Part shown: positions 8,483 to 17,417 of the stretch, piece after piece
Position numbering within the stretch: the stretch's first letter is position 1
Layout of the letters: the number at the start of each line of letters is the position of its first letter
Assembly: GCA_963721105.1 (NCBI GenBank)
Contig: CAVRHY010000011.1
Location: 868,001 to 932,000 of the forward strand
Direction: 5' to 3'
Origin: Thermohalobaculum sp963721105
GTDB taxonomy: Bacteria > Pseudomonadota > Alphaproteobacteria > Rhodobacterales > Rhodobacteraceae
DNA length: 64,000 nucleotides
Position numbers and translations under genes: made by a program
Notes under the pieces: generated by a model
What the model was told of the DNA's origin: nothing
The model's database searches: none
What the model saw: the letters and a program-made list of their open reading frames with translations, nothing else

Positions 8483-10252
8483 ATGAGCCCGCTCGACGAC
8501 AAGAATGGTGCCGGCCCGGGCGACGGCCGCGGCGTCTGGAAGTCCGGCCGCGGCAAGGGCCGGCGCACGCCCAAGGGCCGTCAGCTCGACGACGAGGCGC
8601 TGGTCGAGGTGCGCCGCCTGCTGGGCGATATGCCGCGCCGCAGGGACCTGCTGATCGAGGCGTTGCACAAGATCCAGGACGCGCACGGCCACCTCTCGGC
8701 CGCGCATCTGCGGGCACTCGGCGAGGAGCTGAAGCTGCCGATGGCGGCGGTCTACGAGGTCGCGACCTTCTACGCGCATTTCGACGTGGTGAAGGAGGGC
8801 GAGGCGCCGCCGCCGGCCATCACCATCCGCGTCTGCGACTCGCTCTCGTGCGAGCTGGCCGGCGCGCAGGCGCTGATGCGGGCGCTGGGCGATGGCCACG
8901 ACCCTGCCGAGGTGCGCGTGCTGCGCGCGCCCTGCATGGGCCGCTGCGACACCGCGCCGGCGCTGGAGATCGGCCACCGCCATGTCGACAATGCGACGCC
9001 GGAGAAGGTGGCCGACGTCATCGCCTCGGGCCATTTCCACCCGGAGATTCCGGACTACCAGGGTTTCGACGCCTACATGGCCGAACGTGGCTATGGCGCG
9101 CTGAAGTCGCTGCGCGACGGGGCGAAGACGCCCGAGCAGGTGCAGGACGAGATGCTTGCCGCGGGCCTGCGCGGGCTTGGCGGCGCCGGCTTTCCGACGG
9201 GCCGGAAATGGTCCTTCGTCCGCGCCGAGGCCGGGCCGCGCTACCTCGCCGTGAACGGCGACGAGGGCGAGCCGGGCACGTTCAAGGATCGCTATCACCT
9301 GGAACGCGAGCCGCACCTGTTCCTCGAGGGCATGCTGATCGCCGCCTGGGCCGTCGAGGCCGAGAAGTGCTTCATCTACATGCGCGACGAGTACCCGGCC
9401 GTGCTGGAAATCCTGCGCCGCGAGGTCGCCGCGCTGGAGCGTGCCGGGATCGCGAAACCCGGCTATATCGACCTTCGCCGCGGCGCCGGCGCCTATATCT
9501 GCGGCGAGGAATCGGCGATGATCGAGTCGATCGAGGGCAAGCGCGGCATGCCGCGCCATCGCCCGCCCTATGTCGCCCAGGTCGGCGTCTTCGACCGGCC
9601 GACGCTGGTGCACAATGTCGAGACGCTGTGGTGGGTCGCCCGCATCGCGCATGAGGGGCCGGAAGTTCTGTCCTCGGTCGAGAAGAACGGCCGCAAGGGC
9701 CTGCGCTCGTACTCGGTCTCGGGCCGGGTGAAGGAGCCGGGCGTGAAGGTTCTGCCGGCCGGCTCGACGATCATGGACATCATCGAGGCGTCGGGCGGGA
9801 TGCTAGAGGGGCACGCGTTCAAGGCCTACCAGCCGGGCGGACCATCCTCGGGCATCCTTCCGGCCTCGCTGAACGACGTGCCGCTCGACTTCGACATGCT
9901 GCAGCCGCATGGCAGCTTCATCGGCAGCCACGCCGTCGTCATCCTGTCCGACCGGGACAGCGCGAAGGACGCGGCGCTGAACATGCTGCGCTTCTTCGAG
10001 GACGAGAGCTGCGGCCAGTGCACGCCCTGCCGCGTCGGCTGCGAGAAGGCGGTCAAGCTGATGCAGGCGGATCGCTGGGACGAGCACCTGCTGCGCGACC
10101 TCTGCCAGGCCATGACCGACGCCTCGATCTGCGGCCTCGGCCAGGCGGCACCGAACCCGATCATGCTGGCGATGAAGCACTTCCCGGACGAGGTCGGGGT
10201 CAGCGGCGCGGGCGACGAGCCGCCGCATCTCGGCTACGGCACCAAGACCTGA
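8483..10252 (+). CDS. NuoE-NuoF fusion: NAD-linked diaphorase subunit
   Basis: 589 residues. Residues about 30-185 are NuoE-like with [2Fe-2S] ligands in CDSLSCELAG and CMGRCDTAPA. Residues about 200-589 are NuoF-like: FMN loop GLGGAGFPTGRKWSF, NGDEGEPGTFKDR, GAGAYICGEESAMIESIEGK, and [4Fe-4S] ligands ESCGQCTPCR plus a later cysteine in SICGLGQ. The unit passes electrons between NAD(H), FMN and Fe-S centres, as in complex I, NAD-linked formate dehydrogenases and bidirectional hydrogenases. No catalytic partner (FdsA, Hox, other Nuo) is adjacent, so the partner is unknown. ATG at 8483 follows AAGGGGAG; an earlier in-frame ATG lacks a site. Confidence 0.88.
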   Translation: MSPLDDKNGAGPGDGRGVWKSGRGKGRRTPKGRQLDDEALVEVRRLLGDMPRRRDLLIEALHKIQDAHGHLSAAHLRALGEELKLPMAAVYEVATFYAHFDVVKEGEAPPPAITIRVCDSLSCELAGAQALMRALGDGHDPAEVRVLRAPCMGRCDTAPALEIGHRHVDNATPEKVADVIASGHFHPEIPDYQGFDAYMAERGYGALKSLRDGAKTPEQVQDEMLAAGLRGLGGAGFPTGRKWSFVRAEAGPRYLAVNGDEGEPGTFKDRYHLEREPHLFLEGMLIAAWAVEAEKCFIYMRDEYPAVLEILRREVAALERAGIAKPGYIDLRRGAGAYICGEESAMIESIEGKRGMPRHRPPYVAQVGVFDRPTLVHNVETLWWVARIAHEGPEVLSSVEKNGRKGLRSYSVSGRVKEPGVKVLPAGSTIMDIIEASGGMLEGHAFKAYQPGGPSSGILPASLNDVPLDFDMLQPHGSFIGSHAVVILSDRDSAKDAALNMLRFFEDESCGQCTPCRVGCEKAVKLMQADRWDEHLLRDLCQAMTDASICGLGQAAPNPIMLAMKHFPDEVGVSGAGDEPPHLGYGTKT

Positions 10253-10267
10253 GGTGCCGGTCGGCGA

Positions 10268-10621
10268 TCAGCCGGAGATGCGCCAGACCCCGTCATCGCC
10301 GCGGCAGCGCCGCACGTCGATCCGCCGGACCGGCCCCTGCTTGCTGCTCTGCAGCAGATGCTTGATCAACACGCAGCGCCCCTCGACTTCGAGGATTTCG
10401 ATCTCGCCATGCGCGCCCGTGTTGGGATTTTCCCAGGTCGTGTGCGCCCCCGCCTTGACGTCCTCGGCCGTGTAGAGCCGCTTCGCCGCTTCCGAGACCA
10501 AGGTGAAATCCTCGTTGTTCAGGCCTATCCGCCCGAGCTCGTCGAGCATGCCGATCGCGCCGACGGGCGACGCGGCGGCAGCCGCCAGGACGAGCGCGAG
10601 TGCGGCAAGGTGGTGTCTCAT
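10268..10621 (-). CDS. Small secreted protein, surface-antigen-like
   Basis: 117 residues with a clear signal peptide (MRHHLAALALVLAAAAASPV). The mature part (a W.N..TG..G.IEI motif, then a cysteine pair around EGRCVLIKH and RRCRGDDGVWRI) resembles the C-terminal domain of 17-kDa surface-antigen proteins, which also end in CR..DG.W. The two cysteines may form a disulfide. It is convergent with the NuoE-NuoF gene. Confidence 0.6.
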   Translation of the reverse strand: MRHHLAALALVLAAAAASPVGAIGMLDELGRIGLNNEDFTLVSEAAKRLYTAEDVKAGAHTTWENPNTGAHGEIEILEVEGRCVLIKHLLQSSKQGPVRRIDVRRCRGDDGVWRISG

Positions 10622-10823
10622 CGATTCCTCTCCATCTTAGGGCGTCGGTGCGATCATGGACGCCGGGAGAGGCGTCCGCCAGATGGGAACGGGTTGCAAT
10701 CGATCCCGTACGCGCCGGCCGGCGCCAGCCTAGGCGCAGGCCGGGTGGGCAGGCAACTGGCGCTTGCAATCCCGGCGCATTCGCACCATGGTCCGCGCGC
10801 GCGAAATCATTAACGGACCCCGC

Positions 10824-11042
10824 ATGGCCAAGGAAGAAACCCTCGAGTTCCCCGGGGCCGTTGTCGAGCTGCTGCCGAACGCGACATTCCGGGTGAAGCT
10901 CGAGAACGGCCATGAAATCATTGCCCACACCGCCGGCAAGATGCGCAAGAACCGCATCCGCGTGCTGGCGGGCGACAAGGTGCAGGTCGAGATGACGCCC
11001 TACGACCTGACCAAGGGCCGCATCATCTATCGCTTCAAGTAG
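10824..11042 (+). CDS. infA: Translation initiation factor IF-1
   Basis: 72 residues, one S1-type OB fold. MAKEETLEFPGAVVELLPNA and NRIRVLAGDKVQVEMTPYDL are diagnostic. It binds the ribosomal A site during initiation. The start is the MAKE ATG. Four bases separate it from maf, matching the common alphaproteobacterial order infA-maf-rne. Confidence 0.98.
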   Translation: MAKEETLEFPGAVVELLPNATFRVKLENGHEIIAHTAGKMRKNRIRVLAGDKVQVEMTPYDLTKGRIIYRFK

Positions 11043-11046
11043 CCCA

Positions 11047-11784
11047 ATGGCTGCCGGTGAGCCCGGCGACGTCACGGCTGTTTCCGCCGCGCGGCGGGAC
11101 GAGCCCGGAGAGGCCGGTGTCCCGGACTCCGAGGCCCGTGCGCCGCTGATCCTCGGCTCGGCTTCGCCGCGCCGCCAGGCGCTGCTGGCGCAGATCGGCA
11201 TCGTGCCGGACGGCGTGATGCCCGCCGATATCGACGAGACGCCCCGCAAGGCCGAGCTGCCCCGCGCCTATGCACGGCGCATGGCGGCCGAGAAATGTGC
11301 CGCCGTCGCCGCCAGCCTCGCCGCGCCTTCCGGGCCGGGGCTGCGCAGAGAGGCCGACGAGTGCGGCACGGCTGCCGGCGTGCCCCCGTTCATCCTGACC
11401 GCCGACACGGTGGTCAGCGTCGGGCGGCGCATCCTCGGCAAGCCGGCCGATGCGACCGAGGCAGCGCAGTTCCTGCTGCTGCTCTCGGGCCGGCGCCACC
11501 GCGTCACCACCGCCGTCTGCCTGCGCCACGGCGCGCGGACGGCCGGGCGCACGGTCGAGACCAGCGTCAAGGTAAAGCGCCTGTCGGACGCCGAGCTCTC
11601 GGCCTACATCCGCTCGGGCGAGTGGCGGGGCAAGGCCGGCGGCTATGCCATCCAGGGGCTGTTCGGCGCCTTCATCCCCGAGATCACCGGCAGCTACACC
11701 AACGTCGTCGGCCTGCCGCTGGCCGAAACCGCGGCGCTGCTGGCCGGCATGGGCCTCCGCGTGCCCTACGAGCCCGCGCCGTGA
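11047..11784 (+). CDS. maf: Maf-family nucleoside triphosphate pyrophosphatase
   Basis: 245 residues. The phosphate-binding loop SASPRRQALLAQIG and the metal/catalytic segment LTADTVVSVGRRILGKP are intact. The family removes non-canonical or excess dTTP/UTP. About 32 residues before the fold and an insertion near residues 90-115 make it longer than the usual 190-210. The stop overlaps the start of the RNase gene by four bases (GTGA). Confidence 0.92.
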   Translation: MAAGEPGDVTAVSAARRDEPGEAGVPDSEARAPLILGSASPRRQALLAQIGIVPDGVMPADIDETPRKAELPRAYARRMAAEKCAAVAASLAAPSGPGLRREADECGTAAGVPPFILTADTVVSVGRRILGKPADATEAAQFLLLLSGRRHRVTTAVCLRHGARTAGRTVETSVKVKRLSDAELSAYIRSGEWRGKAGGYAIQGLFGAFIPEITGSYTNVVGLPLAETAALLAGMGLRVPYEPAP

Positions 11785-13013
11785 GCGGCACGCTCGTCGT
11801 CGCGCAACTGCTCCGCGGCCCGGAGATGGCGGCGCTGGTCGAGAACGGCCGAGTCACCGACTGGATCTGGGGGCCGTCGCGCGGCGCCTTGCCCGAGACG
11901 GTCTACAAGGCGCGGGTCGACCGCCAGGTCCCGGGCGCCGGCGCCGTCTTCGTCAGCCTCGGCGAGGCGGGGCAGGGCTATCTGCGCGACGCGAAGGGCG
12001 TGAAGCCCGGCGCGGTGGTGCTGGTCGAGGCCACCAGCATCCCGGAGCCCGGCAAGGCCGTCCCCGTCAGCCCGCGCGTGCTGCACCGCCAGCGCTACGC
12101 CATCCACACGCCCGGCGCGAAGGGGATCAACGTCGCGCGCGGCATCGCCGACGAGGCCGAGCGCGCGCGGCTGACCGGCATCGTCGAGGCGCACATCGCC
12201 TCGATGGAGGATTGGCTGGCCCGCATGGGCGACGTGCGCGACCCGGACGACGTCGCCCGGGTCCGCCGCGTCGTCGGGGCGCACCGGACGAGTGGCGCCA
12301 TTCTGCGCACGGCGGCCGAGGGCCAGCCGGACGAGCGCATCGTCGCCGACCTCGACCTCGCCGTGGCGGCTCGGCTGGATCTCGAGGACGCGCTTGCCGA
12401 CCCGGAGACGCCGCTCGGCGTGGTGCAGATGGCGCCGCTGCCGCGCGACTATGCGCTGCGCGAATGGGGTGGCCGGATCGGCCGCGTCGTGCTCGGCGCC
12501 GGCGATTTCGACACGCTGCCGATGCTCGAGCAGGCCCGCCGCTCGCCGGTCGCAGACCGCATCGAGCGCATGCGAGAGGATCCGCTCGACGTGCTGGGCA
12601 TATGGGACGAGCTGGAGCGGCTGCGCGAGGCGCGCGTCGACCTGCCCTCCGGCGGCTGGATGGCCGTCGAGGCGACGCGGGCCATGGTCACGGTCGACGT
12701 CAACACCGGCGCCGAGTTCTCGGCCGGCTCCGGCATCACCGCCAACATCGAGACGGCGCGCGAGCTGCCGCGCCAGCTGCGGTTGCGCGGGCTGGGCGGC
12801 CAGGTCGCGATCGACCTCGCACCGCTGAAGAAGACCGAGCGCAAGCGCGTCGAGGACGCGCTGAAATCGGCCTTCCGCCGCGACCCGGTCGAGACGACGC
12901 TGGCCGGCTGGACGCCTCTCGGCCATTTCGAGCTGCAGCGCAGGCGCGAGCGCCGGCCGCTCTCGGAGCTGCTGGGCTGGCTCGACCGCAAGCGCGAGGC
13001 GGACGCGCGCTGA
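11781..13013 (+). CDS. Ribonuclease E/G family protein (short form)
   Basis: 410 residues, starting at a GTG that overlaps the maf stop. Catalytic magnesium ligands are recognisable in VTVDVNTGAEF and VAIDLAPLK, matching the two aspartates of RNase E. The protein has no cysteines, so the CPxC zinc-link that tetramerises E. coli RNase E is missing, and it lacks any long C-terminal scaffold. It should cut single-stranded RNA. The small zinc gene yacG, often next in this operon, is absent. Confidence 0.9.
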   Translation: MSGTLVVAQLLRGPEMAALVENGRVTDWIWGPSRGALPETVYKARVDRQVPGAGAVFVSLGEAGQGYLRDAKGVKPGAVVLVEATSIPEPGKAVPVSPRVLHRQRYAIHTPGAKGINVARGIADEAERARLTGIVEAHIASMEDWLARMGDVRDPDDVARVRRVVGAHRTSGAILRTAAEGQPDERIVADLDLAVAARLDLEDALADPETPLGVVQMAPLPRDYALREWGGRIGRVVLGAGDFDTLPMLEQARRSPVADRIERMREDPLDVLGIWDELERLREARVDLPSGGWMAVEATRAMVTVDVNTGAEFSAGSGITANIETARELPRQLRLRGLGGQVAIDLAPLKKTERKRVEDALKSAFRRDPVETTLAGWTPLGHFELQRRRERRPLSELLGWLDRKREADAR

Positions 13014-13171
13014 CGCGCCTGCGCGATTGCGCCTTTTTCTGCAGCCATCGCGGCATGGGCCGGTCGGCAGCCTGGCGCGCAAGGTTTGATGGGAGCCGCC
13101 GGCCCTCATTGTCTGCAGAGCGTTTGCTGGCGGGCGAATGGGTAGGTGGGCGAAACCGGGCGTAAAGCGAA

Positions 13172-13196
13172 ACGGCCGGGCAGGGGGCCCGGCCGT
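13172..13196 (-). terminator. GC-rich hairpin between convergent genes
   Basis: ACGGCCGGGC and GCCCGGCCGT form a 10-bp stem with a 5-base loop. Read on the minus strand it is followed by a weakly T-rich stretch, so it may end the helicase transcript. It may also serve the RNase gene from the other side. Confidence 0.5.
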
Positions 13197-13231
13197 GCTC
13201 GATTGCCTGTCCTTCAGCGCGGAGCGCCAGC

Positions 13232-14801
13232 TTACGCGGCGGCGTCGGCTTCCTGGTCGTCGGCCTCGCGAACCGGCCGGCGCGCCGGGACGGGGCGCAG
13301 AAGGAAAGCCGGGACATGGTCGCCCATGCCGACGACGCTGTCGCGGCCGCCCTTGCCGCCGCCCCGGTTCGACTGGTCGTTGCCAGACTGGTCGACGGCT
13401 CGACTGGCCCTGCGCCGGCTGGGCGCGGGCTGCCTTGTCGCGGCCGCCGTGCGAGCGCTCGCGGGCAGGCCTGGACTCGCTCTCGGGCTGCGCGGCCTCG
13501 ACCGGCTCGGCGGCGGCAGACGGCTCGGTAGCGGTCACCTCTGCCGCGGTCTCCACCTGGTCCTCGGCCTTGCCGCGGCGGCGGCGCGTGCGCTTCTCGG
13601 GACGCGCTGCGTCACGGCTCTCGTCACGCGTTTCGTCCCGGGGGCTGTCCCCACTGGCGGTCGGCGCATCGGCGCGCGGGATCTCGGTCTCGATCATCTT
13701 CTCGATCGCGTCGATGTACTTCTTGTCGCCCGGCATCGCCAGCGTGATCGCCGTGCCGGATTTCCCGGCGCGGCCCGTCCGGCCGATGCGGTGGACATAG
13801 TCCTCGGCATGCGTCGGCACGTCGTAGTTGAAGATGTGGCTGACATTCGGGATGTCGAGCCCGCGCGCCGCGACATCGGACGCTACCAGCAGCTTGATCT
13901 TCCCGTCGCGGAAGGCGTTCAGCGTTGCCGTGCGCACCGACTGGTCGAGGTCGCCGTGCAAGGCGCCGGCATTGTAGCCGTGCTTTTCCAGCGACTTGAA
14001 GACGACGCCGATGTCGCGCTTGCGGTTGCAGAAGATGATGCAGTTGCGGAACGCGTCGCCCTCGGCCTCGATCAGCGCGCGCAGGCTGTCGCGCTTCTCG
14101 CGGTCGGCGCCTTCCTTGCGGCTCGGCGTCAGTTGGACGACGCGCTGCGTCACCGACTCGGCTGCCGTCGCCTGGCGCGCGACCTCGACGCGCACGGGGT
14201 TCGACAGGAAGGTCTGCGTCAGCCGCGTGATCTCGGGCGGCATGGTCGCCGAGAAGAACAGCGTCTGGCGCGTGAACGGCGTCAGGTTGAAGATCTTCTC
14301 GATGTCCGGGATGAAGCCCATGTCCAGCATCCGGTCGGCCTCGTCGACCACCATGATCTGGATGCCGGTCAGCATCAGCTTGCCGCGCTCGAAATGGTCG
14401 ATCAGCCGGCCCGGGGTGGCGATCAGAACGTCGACGCCGCGGTCGATCAGCTGCTCCTGGGGCTTGAAGTTCACGCCGCCGATCAACAGCGCCATCGTCA
14501 GCTTGTGGTACTTGCCGTATTTCTCGAAGTTCTCGGCGACCTGTGCCGCAAGTTCGCGCGTCGGGCAGAGGATCAGCGAGCGCGGCATGCGCGCCCGCGC
14601 CCGGCCCTTGGCCAGTATGTGGATCATCGGCAGCGTGAAGCCGGCGGTCTTTCCCGTGCCGGTCTGCGCGATGCCGAGTACGTCGCGGCCCTGAAGCGCC
14701 TGCGGGATCGCCTGCTCCTGGATCGGAGTCGGCGTCGTGTAGCCGGACTCTTCGACAGCCTTGATGATCTGCGGATCAAGTCCGAGGTCGGAGAAATGCA
14801 T
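13232..14801 (-). CDS. DEAD-box RNA helicase with a frameshift in its tail
   Basis: The helicase core is intact: Q motif with GYTTPTPIQEQAIP, Walker A AQTGTGKT, PTREL, the DEAD box (VVDEADRMLDMGF), SAT, and the C-terminal ARGLDIP and HRIGRTGRAG motifs. It unwinds RNA, probably in ribosome assembly or RNA decay. After about residue 380 comes a charged, low-complexity tail. Near 13380-13430 the frame breaks: the neighbouring frame then reads GMGDHVPAFLLRPVPARR and stops at 13232, an ending I recognise from alphaproteobacterial RhlE-like helicases. The unshifted frame would run 1.4 kb further, antisense through the RNase gene. A one-base indel, real or from base calling, explains this. Confidence 0.9.
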
Positions 14802-14945
14802 TGAGGCCCTTTCACTGATTTACGGCCTGGAGAGCGGCCGCATCGTCAGCGCGACCCCGGCGCCCGGATTGGCGCCTTTACGTATGCGCCGCATATGCGC
14901 GCTGGACCCCGAAATGTCAATGAACCTGACCGGAATGCGGCCCGA

Positions 14946-15740
14946 TTACTGTCGATCCGGCGCCGCGCCACGATCCGGGGAGCGGCCGTCCGGCCCCGGG
15001 CTGCCGCGCAAGACCGCCTGCAGGGCGGAGACGAGCCGCGGCGCGATGTCGTCGCGGATCATCGAGAGTTCGCCGGTTGCCCGCTCGTACCGGTGCGCCC
15101 AGACGACGCGGCAGTCCCGCGTGCGGGACAGGTGCAGGTTGATCCGCAGGAACGCCTCGAAACTCTGCAGGCTGCCCCCCAGCATGTAGCTCGCCCGCGG
15201 CTCGGGATCGCTGCCGTCCGCCATCTGGTCGCGGTCAGATGAAGACGCGCTCCTCCCGAAGAAAACGACGGCTTCCGGCATCCGGGCGAGGTCGGTGACC
15301 AGATCGTCGCGGATCCCGTGGCAGAAATCGCTCCAGTGTTCGTCGCCGGTGAGGTTGTCGAGCGGCAGCACGGCAAGGGAGGGGGTGGCGTCGGGAACAT
15401 CGGCCCGGTCCTGCCGGGCCTCGTCGCCCGTCGCGCGGATGTCGCCGATGAACCGATAGCCGCGTCCGCGGACCGTTTCGATGAACCTCGGCGCGCGCGG
15501 ATCGTCCCCCAGCGCGACGCGCAGGTCGTGGATGTACTCCTTCACCAGCCCGCCCGTGACGTGGATGCCGCTCCACAGAGCCTCGCGGATCTCGTCGTTG
15601 GTGAGCAGCCGGTTCGGGTTCTGCGTGAGGAACCGCAGCAGCTCGAAGGTCTTGCGCGAGAGCCTGACGGGAGTGCCGTCCTTCCAAAGACGCTCCTCGG
15701 TGAAATCGAGGTGAAACCTGGCGTGGCCGAAATGCTCCAT
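14946..15740 (-). CDS. CadC/ToxR-type winged-helix regulator with TolB-like domain
   Basis: 264 residues. Residues about 5-100 are an OmpR/CadC winged helix, with the recognition-helix and wing signature SRKTFELLRFLTQNPNRLLT and FIETVRGRGYRFIG. Residues about 120-240 match the TolB-like/adenylate-cyclase-associated domain (LAVLPLDNLTGDEHWSDFCH). No membrane helix joins them, unlike CadC. ATG at 15740 is preferred over a TTG five codons earlier. It is divergent from the DUF1127 gene and may control it. Confidence 0.8.
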   Translation of the reverse strand: MEHFGHARFHLDFTEERLWKDGTPVRLSRKTFELLRFLTQNPNRLLTNDEIREALWSGIHVTGGLVKEYIHDLRVALGDDPRAPRFIETVRGRGYRFIGDIRATGDEARQDRADVPDATPSLAVLPLDNLTGDEHWSDFCHGIRDDLVTDLARMPEAVVFFGRSASSSDRDQMADGSDPEPRASYMLGGSLQSFEAFLRINLHLSRTRDCRVVWAHRYERATGELSMIRDDIAPRLVSALQAVLRGSPGPDGRSPDRGAAPDRQ

Positions 15741-15981
15741 GGCACACCCACCCAAAAAGCAGGCCGTTCCAAGCCGAAACGACCTTTACGCAAGACAACG
15801 ATACCACAACTCCACCGAGACTCCACCAATACCAATGATTGCAACGTTTACAATTTCTGTACGGAACCGGGCGAGGAAAGCTCTTCGCCGGCAATGGGCG
15901 AGCGGCAACGATGCCGCTCGGGCACTCTGCGGCGGCGCATATCGCGCGCGTCCCGCGCATCGTTGCGGAAGGACTAGTCGA

Positions 15982-16317
15982 ATGTCGATCACCGGCGACT
16001 GGACCCGAGAAGGAAAGAGCGGCCTGACCAGCGACCTCCGCAGGACGCTTCGCACGACCGCCAGCGCGCTGTCGGCCGGCTGGCGCGCGGCCATCGAGTA
16101 CCGACGGCTGAGCGCGCTGACCGAAGATACGCTGAGGGCGCGGGGACTCTCCCGCGCCGACATCCGGCAAGAGCTGCAGAGGCGGTACTTCGACGCTCCG
16201 GCGATGGGCGGTCCGACCGTCTGTCGGGAGGACGTGCCCCATCGGCCGGCGGGCAGGGACGCTCCCGCCGCCCGCGACGCCATCGGCGCAGCAACGACCC
16301 GGGCGCGACCGGTCTGA
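15982..16317 (+). CDS. DUF1127-type small basic protein
   Basis: 111 residues. The central segment (W.AAIEYRRLSALTEDTLRARG, then LSRADIRQEL) is the DUF1127 helix-turn pattern '..L..L.D..L.D.GL.R.DI'. Members of this family have been linked to RNA turnover and phosphate/carbon adaptation in alphaproteobacteria. ATG at 15982 follows GGAAGGA. The roughly 30-residue tail is unlike the family and may be disordered. Confidence 0.6.
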   Translation: MSITGDWTREGKSGLTSDLRRTLRTTASALSAGWRAAIEYRRLSALTEDTLRARGLSRADIRQELQRRYFDAPAMGGPTVCREDVPHRPAGRDAPAARDAIGAATTRARPV

Positions 16318-16347
16318 TGCCGACTCCCGCCGGCCGTGCCGGCGAGG

Positions 16348-17400
16348 TCAGCCGCGCGGCAGCAGGAGCGAGCTGTCGCCGTAGGAATAGAAGCGGTAGC
16401 GCGCCGCGATGGCGTGCGCGTAGAGGGCGCGCATCCGCTCGACCCCCATCAGCGCCGAAACCAGCATGAACAGCGTCGAGCGCGGCAAATGGAAGTTCGT
16501 CATCAGCCCGTCGGTGGCGCGGAAGCGGTAGCCGGGCGTGATGAAGATGTCGGTCTCGCCGGCGAAGGCGTGCAGCCGCCCGGCCTCGTCCGCCGCCAAT
16601 TCCAGCAGGCGCAGCGCCGTCGTGCCGACGGGGATGACCCGTCCTCCGGCGGCGCGCGCGGCGTTGACGGCGTCGGCGGTGTCGGTGCCGATCTCGCCCC
16701 ACTCGGCGTGCATCCGGTGGTTCTCGATCTGCGTCGCCGTGACCGGCAGGAAGGTGCCGGCGCCGACATGCAGCGTCAGCCGGGCCGACAGCACGCCGCG
16801 TGCGGCGAGCCGGGCGACGAGCGCTTCGTCGAAATGCAGGCTCGCGGTCGGCGCGGCGACGGCGCCGGGCTTCTCGGCAAAGACCGTCTGATAGTCGGCC
16901 ATGTCCTGCGCGTCGGCCGGGCGGCGGCCGGCGATGTAGGGGGGCAGCGGCATGGCGCCCGCCGCGGCGATGGCGGCGTCGAGATCGGCGCCGGCACGGT
17001 CGAAGACCAGCCGAACCTCGGCGTCATCGCGCGCCGCGACCTCGGCCGTCACGCCGCCGAAGTCGATGCGGTCGCGCGGCCGCAGCCGGCGGCCCGGCCG
17101 CGCCAGCGCCAGCCATTCGGCCGGGCCCTCGCGGCGGATCAGCGTCGCCTCGATCCTGGCGACGCCGCTGCCGTCGGCGCTGGGCCGGCGCCGCTCGCCC
17201 GTCAGCCGGGCGGGCAGCACCTTCGTGTCGTTGAAGACCAGCATGTCGCCGGGGCGCAGCCAGTCAGGCAGGTCGACGACGCGCGAATCCCGCGTCGCGC
17301 CGCCCTGCGCCACCAGCAGCCGCGCCGCGCTGCGCGGGCGGGCTGGCCGGAGGGCGATCAGCGCCTCCGGCAGGACGAAATCGAAGGCGTCGAGATCCAC
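16348..17400 (-). CDS. queA: tRNA preQ1(34) S-adenosylmethionine ribosyltransferase-isomerase
   Basis: 350 residues, the usual QueA length. It adds the cyclopentene precursor to preQ1 in tRNA during queuosine synthesis. Diagnostic segments are DFVLPEALIALRPARPR, NDTKVLPARL, PPYI, APTASLHF and the end ITPGYRFRATDGLMTNFHLP. The start is a GTG at 17400 that reads VDLDAFDF, the normal QueA N-terminus. metY ends 17 bases upstream on the same strand. Confidence 0.96.
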   Translation of the reverse strand: MDLDAFDFVLPEALIALRPARPRSAARLLVAQGGATRDSRVVDLPDWLRPGDMLVFNDTKVLPARLTGERRRPSADGSGVARIEATLIRREGPAEWLALARPGRRLRPRDRIDFGGVTAEVAARDDAEVRLVFDRAGADLDAAIAAAGAMPLPPYIAGRRPADAQDMADYQTVFAEKPGAVAAPTASLHFDEALVARLAARGVLSARLTLHVGAGTFLPVTATQIENHRMHAEWGEIGTDTADAVNAARAAGGRVIPVGTTALRLLELAADEAGRLHAFAGETDIFITPGYRFRATDGLMTNFHLPRSTLFMLVSALMGVERMRALYAHAIAARYRFYSYGDSSLLLPRG

Positions 17401-17417
17401 CCCGGCCGGGTCTCGGC

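Noticed and set aside
11766..13231. Open minus-strand continuation of the helicase frame, giving a 1,011-residue protein
   Set aside because: It is antisense to the RNase E/G and maf genes and has no family features; it arises from a one-base shift in the helicase tail. The true ending is in the neighbouring frame.
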